The translations under genes were made by a program, and so were the position numbers. From positions 51,540 through 115,539 of the forward strand of contig JALOLD010000007.1 of the NCBI GenBank assembly GCA_025456145.1: DNA of 64,000 nucleotides. Reading direction: 5' to 3'. The stretch is from Thermoanaerobaculales bacterium (lineage in GTDB: Bacteria > Acidobacteriota > Thermoanaerobaculia > Thermoanaerobaculales > Sulfomarinibacteraceae). The stretch's first letter is position 1. Each line of letters opens with the position of its first letter. The notes beneath the pieces are model-generated. The model was not told the DNA's origin and made no database searches. It saw only the letters and a list, made by a program, of their open reading frames with translations. This document shows, one piece after another, positions 1-7,572 of this stretch.

Positions 1-2
1 TC

Positions 3-2852
3 AGGGCGGGCGGTCCGCTCGAGGTCGGCGGTTCCTTCGGCGATCGCTACCGCATCGACGAGCTGCTCGGCTTCGGCGGGATGGGCGCGGTCTACAGGGC
101 GTGGGACGAGAAGGTCGGGATCCCGGTGGCGCTCAAGGTCGTTCGCACCGGGGTGACCGACGACCCGGCGATGACCCGCCAGCTCGATCGCCGGTTCAAG
201 CGCGAGCTGCTTCTTGCGCGCCAGGTCACCCACAAGAACGTGGTCAGGATCCACGACCTCGGCGAGATCGAAGGCGTCAAGTTCATCACCATGACCTACA
301 TCGACGGCGAGGACCTGGCGCACGTGCTGCAGCGCGAGGGGACCCTGTCGGTCGCCGATGCCCTCAGGGTCCTGCGGCCGGCATTGTCGGGGCTCGTGGC
401 GGCACATCAGGCCGGGGTCGTCCACCGCGATCTCAAGCCGGCCAACGTCATGATCGAGCCGTCGACCGGCGAGAGCTACATCATGGATTTCGGGATCGCC
501 AAGGCGGCCGACAATCTCAGCGCGGTCGATCTCGAGGGCGCGGCGCGGGGCCGTACCCCGGCGCCCGGGGGCGACGCCGGAGAGACCGCAGCCGGCGGTC
601 TCGTCGGGACCCTGCAGTACATGGCGCCGGAGCAGCTGAGGGCCGGCACGGACGTCGACCAGCGGGCCGACGTCTACGCCTTCGGCCTGATCTTCTACGA
701 CCTGCTGGTCGGCAGGCGCCGGATCGAGAAGGCGGCGAGCGCGATCAGCGAGTTCCACGGCCGGGTCGAGGCGGCGCCGCCCCCGCCGCGGTCGCTCGAT
801 CCTGCGATTCCCGAGGCGGTCAACGAGATCGTCGTCCGCTGCCTCGATCCCGACCCGGACAACCGTTTCCAGTCCTCGGCGGAGCTCGAGGAGGCCCTCG
901 ACCGGCTCGACGACGAGGGACACCCGCTGCCCGTCACGCGGCTGCTGACGCCGCGGCTCGCGGCGGCGGCGGCGGCGCTGCTCGTCGCGTTGGTCGCCGG
1001 GACGTGGTGGCTGGCCTCGCTGCGCGCCCCGGCCGCTCCGACCGAGCCGATCTCGGTGCTCGTCGCCGACTTCGTCAACTCGACCGGCGACGCGGCGTTC
1101 GACGGGGCGCTCGAGCAGGCCCTGACGATCGCGATGGAGGGCGCGTCGTTCATCAGTGCCTTCCCGCCGGCCAACGCTCGCGAGATCGCCGAGCGTCTCC
1201 AGCCCGGTCACGGCGTCGACGAGGAGATGGCCCGGTTGATCTCCCGACGCGAGGGGGTGAGCGTGATCCTCGTCGGAACGCTTTCCGGCGGCGAGCGCGG
1301 CTACGGCGTCACGGTCGAGGCTCTCGACCCCGGAGTGGAGGCCGGCGAGGGGAGGCCGCTGGCGACCGCCAGAGCGGCCGCGAGAACCAAGGGGGACGTC
1401 CTCGCGGCGGTCGCCCAGGCCGCCGCCGATCTCCGGGGAGATCTCGGCGACACGACCCCCGAGAGCGATCGGATGGCGGCGGCGGAGACCTTCACCACCG
1501 CGTCGCTCGACGCGATGCGCGCCTACTCGCGAGGTCAGGACCTGTCGGTTCAAGGCGACTTCGAGGGGGCGCTGGCGGCCTACGAGGAAGCGGTCGCCAG
1601 CGACCCGGCCTTTGGACGCGCCTATGCCGGGATGGGAGTGGTCCACGGGAACCTCCGCCAGGAAGAGGCGGCGGAGGCGAGCTACCAGAAGGCCCTCCAG
1701 CACCTCGACCGGATGTCCGAGCGCGAGCGTTACCGCACCCTCGGCGGCTACTACCTGCTGGTGTCGCGCAACTACGAGAAGGCGATCGAGAACTACGAGA
1801 CCCTCGTTGAGCTCTTCCCGGCGGACGGCGGTGGGCACTCGAACCTCGCCTTCGCCTACCTCAACCTGCGCGACTTCGACCGGGCGGTGGCGTCGGGAGC
1901 CGAGGCGGTCGAGCTCGACCCGAAGAACGTGATCAAGCGGATGAACTACGCGATGTACGCGATGTACGCCGGCGACTTCGCGACCGCGATGACCGAGTCG
2001 GCGACGGTGCTCGAGCAGAACCCGGCCTTCGGCTATGCCCGCTTCACCCTCGGGCGGGCGGCGATGGCAGCCGGGGACATCGGCACCGCGCGGTCCGCGT
2101 TCGCCGAGCTTGGCGCCGCGGGCGGCATGGGCTCGTCGCTCGCGCCGATGGGCGAGGCGGACCTCGAGATGACGCTCGGTCGACATCACGCGGCCCAGGC
2201 CCTGCTCGACGCCGCCATCGGCTCGACCGAGAGCCCGTTCGAGCGCGCGTCGATGCTCGTAGCGATGGCGGAGGCCCGGCTCGCGATGGGCGATCCGCGG
2301 GGAGCCCTCGAGACGGCGCGGCGCGGGCTCGCCGAGAGCCAGCACGAGAGCGTCCTCTATCTCGGCGCCCGGGTGCTGCTCCACGCCGGGGACGCCGACG
2401 GGATGGAGGAGGTCGCCGTTCGCCTCGAGGACAGACTCCAGAGCCAGACCACCGCCCTCGCCGGTCTGCTGCGCGGCGAACGGGCGCTCGCCGAGGGGCG
2501 TCGGCCGGAGGCCGTGCGGGTGCTGCGCGAGGCCTGGCAGGAGTCCGACATCTGGTTCGCCCGGTTTCTGCTCGGTCGCGCCTACCTCGAGGTCGGCCAC
2601 CTTCCGGAGGCGCTCGACGAGCTCGATGCCTGCGTCCGACGCAAGGGCGAGATCACCGACGTCTTCCTGGTCGACAGCGCGACCCTTCGCCATTATCCGC
2701 CGGCCCTCTACTGGCTTGGCCGGGTCGAGGAGGCGATGGGCAACGACGAGGCCGCGGCCGTTGCCTACCGGGGCTTCCTCGAGCTGCGCTCGACCGCTGA
2801 CACGCCGGACGAGCTCGCCGCCGATGCCACCGCCCGGCTCGGACCGGGCTGA
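3..2852 (+). CDS. Serine/threonine protein kinase with TolB-like and TPR domains (5' partial)
   Basis: This is a membrane-anchored Hanks-type kinase whose first codons lie before the window. The frame is open from base 3, and the ATG at 81 falls inside the glycine-rich loop (GFGGMGAVY), so it is not the real start. Counting from that ATG, one sees the VALK lysine at 19, HRDLKPAN with catalytic Asp117, DFG at 136-138 and GTLQYMAPE at the end of the activation loop. A single hydrophobic helix near 291-312 separates the cytoplasmic kinase from a region resembling TolB/FlgO (about 320-460), followed by TPR-like helix pairs to about 900. The family phosphorylates proteins on Ser/Thr. The outer TPR part probably recruits partners or senses a signal, but no substrate can be named. 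All catalytic motifs are intact. Confidence 0.9.
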   Translation, partial: RAGGPLEVGGSFGDRYRIDELLGFGGMGAVYRAWDEKVGIPVALKVVRTGVTDDPAMTRQLDRRFKRELLLARQVTHKNVVRIHDLGEIEGVKFITMTYIDGEDLAHVLQREGTLSVADALRVLRPALSGLVAAHQAGVVHRDLKPANVMIEPSTGESYIMDFGIAKAADNLSAVDLEGAARGRTPAPGGDAGETAAGGLVGTLQYMAPEQLRAGTDVDQRADVYAFGLIFYDLLVGRRRIEKAASAISEFHGRVEAAPPPPRSLDPAIPEAVNEIVVRCLDPDPDNRFQSSAELEEALDRLDDEGHPLPVTRLLTPRLAAAAAALLVALVAGTWWLASLRAPAAPTEPISVLVADFVNSTGDAAFDGALEQALTIAMEGASFISAFPPANAREIAERLQPGHGVDEEMARLISRREGVSVILVGTLSGGERGYGVTVEALDPGVEAGEGRPLATARAAARTKGDVLAAVAQAAADLRGDLGDTTPESDRMAAAETFTTASLDAMRAYSRGQDLSVQGDFEGALAAYEEAVASDPAFGRAYAGMGVVHGNLRQEEAAEASYQKALQHLDRMSERERYRTLGGYYLLVSRNYEKAIENYETLVELFPADGGGHSNLAFAYLNLRDFDRAVASGAEAVELDPKNVIKRMNYAMYAMYAGDFATAMTESATVLEQNPAFGYARFTLGRAAMAAGDIGTARSAFAELGAAGGMGSSLAPMGEADLEMTLGRHHAAQALLDAAIGSTESPFERASMLVAMAEARLAMGDPRGALETARRGLAESQHESVLYLGARVLLHAGDADGMEEVAVRLEDRLQSQTTALAGLLRGERALAEGRRPEAVRVLREAWQESDIWFARFLLGRAYLEVGHLPEALDELDACVRRKGEITDVFLVDSATLRHYPPALYWLGRVEEAMGNDEAAAVAYRGFLELRSTADTPDELAADATARLGPG

Positions 2853-2882
2853 GCGGAGCTCAGGCCGGTAGCGGGGCTCGGG

Positions 2883-2915
2883 CGGCGCGGCGCCACCGGG
2901 GGCGGCGCCGCGCCG
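2883..2915. terminator. GC-rich hairpin between convergent genes
   Basis: Twelve-base-pair perfect stem (arms built on GGCGCGGCGCC) with a 9-nt loop, lying between the kinase stop and the stop of the convergent BNR gene. There is no clear T-tract on either side, so it may be a weak bidirectional terminator or an mRNA 3'-end stabiliser. Confidence 0.5.
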
Positions 2916-2933
2916 GGATCGGTCCGGTGGCGA

Positions 2934-5900
2934 TCACTTGAGCTCGATCATCAGCGGGTCGCCGAGGTGACTCGTGGTGTCGAGCTGATCGGTCGTCGGG
3001 TGGTAGATCGCGAGGAAGTAGCAGCCCCGGTCGAGCCCTGCCGTGTCCCAGTTGAACTGCCAGTCGCCGCCGACATAGCGGAGGTCCGACGACCCCGGGT
3101 CCTCGACCCAGGTCAGCGGTGTGCCGGTCGAGCCGCAGGGAACGAAGCCGGTGACCCGGATCTCGGGCATTGCGGCCGAGCTGTCGACGAGCGCTCCGGT
3201 GGCGGGATCGGTGTAGCGCCACTTGAGCGGGATCGCCGACCCGGCGTTGACCTTGTAGTTCGGGCGCCACGGGCTGTCGAAGCCGACGAAGATCCAGTTC
3301 GGGACCGGGTCATACACGGTGATCGTCGCCGACCCGGTCGCCGCCGTCTCGAGGTCGGCGACCTCGAAGACGAAACCGTCCACGCCGACGAAGCCGGGGT
3401 TCGGCGTGTAGGTGAAGATCCCGGTCGCCGCGTCGTCGATCACGGCGGCGCCGTGGGCCGGCCCCGAGAGAATCGAGAAGGTCAGGGCGTCGCCGTCGAT
3501 GTCGGCGCCGGGCAGGGTCGCGGTCAGCGGGGTGTTCTCGGCGGTCTCCCACGAGGCGTCGCCGGCGGTCGGTGGGTCGTTGACCGGGAGCACGTTGATG
3601 GTCACGGTGGCGGCGGCGCCGAGCTCCCCGTCCGAGACCTCGACATCGAAGGTGTCGACGCCGTTGAAGTCCGGGTCGGGCAGGTAGCTGAAGACTCCGT
3701 CGACGATCTCCCATATCCCGTGCGCCGGCGGCGAGGTCACGACGTAGGTCAGCGGGTCGTCGTCCGGGTCGACGGCGAGGACCGCGGTCAACGGCGCGAC
3801 CGGGTCCTCGTCGATGTCATAGCTGGTGACCGGGAAGAAGGGCGGTTGGTTCGGACTCACGAGCGTGATCGGTACGGCCAGCCAGTTGTTGACCTCGTTG
3901 AACTCCGAGACCTCCTTGGTGTCGTCGACGATGAGCACCAGGGCGTAGTCGCCCTCGTCGAGGGTCGGCATCGTCAGATCGACCGGCTCGAGGTGCTCGG
4001 TCGCACCGACCGGGATGGTGTTCGCCGCGGAGGGGACGAACTCGGGGACGAGCGCGCACTCGGGACCGGACACGTCGAGCACCGCGTCGACGGGGTGGGA
4101 GGCGATGTAGCCGGGATCGCACACCGCGAAGCCGTGCCGGAGGATTCCGTTCTCGGCGGTGGCGTCGCCGTAGCCCTGGTTGACCACGTCCCAGCCGCCG
4201 GCCGGGAAACCGGTCAGCGTCCCGCCGACCGGTGCCGTGACCGGGCTCGGGTCGACCGAGGCGGGCACGAGGTCGGGGGCGAGCGAGAACACGTTGCAGT
4301 TGACCGGGTTGGCCGGGTCGCAGGGCAGCGGCACGATGACCAGGCTCGGCGGGTCGAGCAGCGGATCGTAGACCAGGCCGCCGGTCTTGAGCGCCGCCCC
4401 CCCGCCGAGCTTGAAGGCACGCAGCGTGATGTTGACCTCGCTCGACGCCGGCGGCGCCTTGGTCGTGCCGTCGTCGGCGGATCCGTCGCTCGGCGCCATG
4501 GTAAAGGTCGAGTTGATGACGAAGGGGTTGATGACGAAGGGGTTGATGACGAAGGGGTTGATCACGAAGGGATTGATGACGAAGGGGTTGTAGACCGAGT
4601 CGTTGGGGTCCTGAGTGACGTTGGCGAGGATCTGTGGTTGGGCGACGTTGGCCGAGCCGCAGCCCGAGAGCCCGCCGTACAGCGAGCCCTTGTAGGCGAT
4701 GAGCTGGAAGACATAGCCGGCGTCGAGAAAGGCCTGCGCGTTGTCGATGTTGACCAACGGAAGGTAGCTCGAGGCGGTGTTGCTGGCGCCCGGCGTCACC
4801 GTCCAGGTCGTATCGATGACCTCCTCGATCGGGCTGTTGATGACGAAGGGGTTGATCACGAAGGGGTTGATGACGAAGGGGTTGATCACGAAGGGGTTGA
4901 TGACGAAGGGGTTGATCACGAAGGGGTTGATCACGAAGGGGTTGGCCGCGCCGTCGTTGATGACGAAGGGGTTGATGACGAACGGATCGGTCACCTCGGG
5001 GTACTGCGCGTCGGCGGCGCCGTCGAGCGCCGCGATCGGCGGGTTCTCGGGGTCGAGGTTGAGCGTGATGGCGCCGGTCGCGCACTCGCCGGCGCACGGC
5101 GGAAGCTCGGAGACCTGGATCCTGATCGGCGGGACCGCCCCGCTGTCGACATAGACCATCAGCGCCGTGCCGGAGCGGGGGAAGATCTCGACGATTCCGG
5201 AGTCGATGTCGGGGTTGGTTCGGACGAACGAGGCCGAGCCGGCGCCGACGACGATCTCGACGAGGTACGAGCGGGTCTCGTCGGTCTGGTTTCGGATCGA
5301 GATCGGGAAGCCGCGCTGGTCGTCGAGCTGCTTGTAGGTGGTCGGGGCGCTCAGCGCGAGCGCCGTGCTCACCCTGGCGGTCAGCACGTCGGTGTTGCGC
5401 GAGCCGGGGTTGAGGCAGCCCGGGAGGTTGGCGGGCGGGCTGTCGTAGGGGGCGTCGTAGAACTGGTAGCCGTCCCACTCGTTGGGACCCGGCGGCGGGG
5501 CGAGATGTCGGTTGTCGGCGAAGACCGCGTGGAAGCTGCGGGTCGGAACGTCGGTGGGACCGCTGGCCCACCGCCAACCCGAGCCGTCGAAGGTGAACTG
5601 AATCTCGGGCGCGAGATCGACGTAGTCGCCGATGAAGGGTGAGGTCCCGGCCGCCGACTGCGGCGCATTGGCCCGATTGACCTGGCGGATGCACGACGGG
5701 TAGCCGGGGCCGGAGTCCGGCGAGCACGGCGAGCTGACCGCCGCGACGTCGGTCAGGTCCTCGCCATCGGTGAGGTCGGCGCCGGCGCGGATCGGGTAGC
5801 GCGAGACCTGGGTGGTCGAGCCCTCGTTGAGGAGGTCGCCGGTGGCCGGGTCGAGGAGGGCGGCGCGCAGGTCGAGAACCCGGTCGTAGCCGCTGATGAA

Positions 5901-7469
5901 ACCAGTGTAGGGGCTGGGGTCGGCCTCGGACGTCAGCCACTCGCTCGAGGTTCCGGAGCCGTAGTTGGCGATCCGGCCCCGCGACTCGTAGTAGGCGAGG
6001 ACCAGCCGGCCGCCTCCGAAGCTCAGCTTCGGCATCACCTGCGGCCCGGAGGGACGCCACTGCGGCAGCAGACCGAAGCCGGGCGACGGGAGGTCAGGGC
6101 TGCCCGGGACGTCCCGGTCGGCGAGGTCGACCGCCCGGCGGTTGTTCGGCAGGCCGTCGACGTCGGTCCAGATCCGGCCGCCGTCGGTGGAGCGGACGAC
6201 GACGATGCGCGGCGAGCCGGTCGGGTCGGGCCGTCCGAGGTCGGGGCTGCCCGGGTCGATGTCGACCCGCTCCTGCCAGGCCGCGACGACCGTGCCCTGG
6301 TCGGTCACCGTCGCCGTCGGGAAGCCGTTCGAGCGGAAGGCGACCTCGGGGAAGCCGGGGTTGAGGTCGCTCGGGATCTGCAGCGGCGCCACGGTGGTCG
6401 GGATGGTCGGCTGGTCGAAGGGCGCCATCGCCGGGCCGCCGGTCAGCACCACGGGCTTGCTCCACTTCCCACCGAGGTTGGTCGATCGCACCATGAGGAT
6501 CGCGTCGGGCGCGAAGAAGTGGCGCCAGATCATGTAGATGGTGCCGTTCGCCGGGTCGACCGCGAGGGCCGAGCCCTGGTTCTGGTTGTAGGGTGGGTTG
6601 AGCTTCTGGGTGTCGAACGTGAGCCCGCCGTCGAAGGACCGGGCGAAGCTCACCTTGCTCTGGAACTTCCCGTCCTTGTCGAGGCCGTTGAAGGTCGAGT
6701 AGCTGACATAGACCGCGTCGGCGCAGAGGTCGCCGCCCGGGCCGCGAGCGATGTCGACCTCGATGTCCGGCTTGTCGAGGAAGTAGCCGTGGGTCGCGTT
6801 GTTGCCCGACTCGATGACGGTCATCCCCTGGTAGACGATCGAGTCGCCGCCCTCGCTGTTGTTGAGGTCCTGATACCGAGCGACCACGAGCTTGCTCTCG
6901 CCGCCGCGGGTGAAGGCCATGAAGACGACGTAGAGCTTGCCGCAGGGCCCCGGGGCCACCACCGGGTCGGTGGCCGCCTCGAGACCGTAGACCGGCGCGG
7001 CGAGCGAGGCCGGCGAGTGATCGAACGGCGCACCGGGCAGAAAGGCGCCGCTCCAGGTCAGCCCGCCGTCGTACGACCGGCTCATTCCGACCCATGCCTC
7101 GGCGGCGGCGATCGGCGCCGACGCGACCGTCGGGAGGGACAGCCAGGACCCGGCGAGCAGGAACGTGCGGGTGGCGTTGAGGGCGGCGATCACCGCCTCC
7201 GCCTGACCGAGACCCGCGTCGTCGGGGATGTCGACCGCGCGGTAGTCGTTGAAGAAGGCGACGAGGTGGTCGGGGTTGCGGGTCGAGGCGGCGATGGTCG
7301 GCTCGACCTGGCGCTGCAAGAAGCCGTCGCCGATGACGAACCAGTCATCCGGCGCGTCCTCGGGCAGTACCACCGGGAGGACGTTGACGTTGGTTCCCGC
7401 CTGCTGGGCGAGAGCCATCGGCGAGACGGCGACGGCGCACAGAACAGCGATCTTGACGCTCAGTCTCAT
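2934..7469 (-). CDS. Large secreted BNR-repeat protein with CARDB, cadherin-like domains and NPFVI pentapeptide arrays
   Basis: A 1511-residue exported protein. The start is an ATG preceded by GGGAGGTT and followed by a signal peptide (hydrophobic core, then ALAQQAG). Residues of roughly 35-650 form a sialidase-like beta-propeller with Asp-box motifs such as SYDGGLTWSG near 132, SFDGGLTF and STDGGRIW. Two arrays of tandem NPFVI occur at about 828-878 and 961-986. A CARDB-like domain spans about 1066-1206, followed by two cadherin-like/Big_9-type domains (about 1203-1390, rich in D-DG-D and NPGF-G-D motifs) and a C-terminal beta domain. No sialidase catalytic set was verified, so the propeller may only bind. 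It is probably a cell-surface or secreted adhesion or glycan-related protein. It is transcribed away from the upstream Fe-S fusion gene after a 103-nt gap. Confidence 0.85.
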   Translation of the reverse strand: MRLSVKIAVLCAVAVSPMALAQQAGTNVNVLPVVLPEDAPDDWFVIGDGFLQRQVEPTIAASTRNPDHLVAFFNDYRAVDIPDDAGLGQAEAVIAALNATRTFLLAGSWLSLPTVASAPIAAAEAWVGMSRSYDGGLTWSGAFLPGAPFDHSPASLAAPVYGLEAATDPVVAPGPCGKLYVVFMAFTRGGESKLVVARYQDLNNSEGGDSIVYQGMTVIESGNNATHGYFLDKPDIEVDIARGPGGDLCADAVYVSYSTFNGLDKDGKFQSKVSFARSFDGGLTFDTQKLNPPYNQNQGSALAVDPANGTIYMIWRHFFAPDAILMVRSTNLGGKWSKPVVLTGGPAMAPFDQPTIPTTVAPLQIPSDLNPGFPEVAFRSNGFPTATVTDQGTVVAAWQERVDIDPGSPDLGRPDPTGSPRIVVVRSTDGGRIWTDVDGLPNNRRAVDLADRDVPGSPDLPSPGFGLLPQWRPSGPQVMPKLSFGGGRLVLAYYESRGRIANYGSGTSSEWLTSEADPSPYTGFISGYDRVLDLRAALLDPATGDLLNEGSTTQVSRYPIRAGADLTDGEDLTDVAAVSSPCSPDSGPGYPSCIRQVNRANAPQSAAGTSPFIGDYVDLAPEIQFTFDGSGWRWASGPTDVPTRSFHAVFADNRHLAPPPGPNEWDGYQFYDAPYDSPPANLPGCLNPGSRNTDVLTARVSTALALSAPTTYKQLDDQRGFPISIRNQTDETRSYLVEIVVGAGSASFVRTNPDIDSGIVEIFPRSGTALMVYVDSGAVPPIRIQVSELPPCAGECATGAITLNLDPENPPIAALDGAADAQYPEVTDPFVINPFVINDGAANPFVINPFVINPFVINPFVINPFVINPFVINPFVINSPIEEVIDTTWTVTPGASNTASSYLPLVNIDNAQAFLDAGYVFQLIAYKGSLYGGLSGCGSANVAQPQILANVTQDPNDSVYNPFVINPFVINPFVINPFVINPFVINSTFTMAPSDGSADDGTTKAPPASSEVNITLRAFKLGGGAALKTGGLVYDPLLDPPSLVIVPLPCDPANPVNCNVFSLAPDLVPASVDPSPVTAPVGGTLTGFPAGGWDVVNQGYGDATAENGILRHGFAVCDPGYIASHPVDAVLDVSGPECALVPEFVPSAANTIPVGATEHLEPVDLTMPTLDEGDYALVLIVDDTKEVSEFNEVNNWLAVPITLVSPNQPPFFPVTSYDIDEDPVAPLTAVLAVDPDDDPLTYVVTSPPAHGIWEIVDGVFSYLPDPDFNGVDTFDVEVSDGELGAAATVTINVLPVNDPPTAGDASWETAENTPLTATLPGADIDGDALTFSILSGPAHGAAVIDDAATGIFTYTPNPGFVGVDGFVFEVADLETAATGSATITVYDPVPNWIFVGFDSPWRPNYKVNAGSAIPLKWRYTDPATGALVDSSAAMPEIRVTGFVPCGSTGTPLTWVEDPGSSDLRYVGGDWQFNWDTAGLDRGCYFLAIYHPTTDQLDTTSHLGDPLMIELK
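4513..4587 (-). repeat. 15-bp tandem repeat, 5 copies (encodes NPFVI x5)
   Basis: Five adjacent 15-bp units of plus-strand form TTGATGACGAAGGGG, with two single-base variants, in frame with the BNR protein. Each unit encodes Asn-Pro-Phe-Val-Ile. The alternating GATGAC/GATCAC change is synonymous. Confidence 0.95.
4837..4986 (-). repeat. 15-bp tandem repeat, 10 units (encodes NPFVI array)
   Basis: Ten consecutive 15-bp units: seven perfect NPFVI units, one NDGAA unit of the same length, one NPFVI and one DPFVI. Synonymous GAT(G/C)ACG alternation runs through the array, as expected from slippage or unequal crossing-over under selection for the peptide. Confidence 0.95.
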
Positions 7470-7572
7470 GATCGAACCTCCCAGTACTCCGGACGAAGCC
7501 CATCTCTGATCAAATCATCATGATGTTGCGAGAGAGTAGCACAGCTCCGGGCCTGGTGGAGGGTGGTTGGGG

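Noticed and set aside
4513..4986. Short regular repeats resembling a CRISPR array
   Set aside because: There are no unique spacers of uniform length; the 15-bp units are contiguous and in frame with a coding sequence.
2967..5642. 891-codon plus-strand frame inside the BNR gene, with repeated 'DDEGVD'
   Set aside because: The repeats are only the reverse reading of the NPFVI tract; there is no start context or domain.
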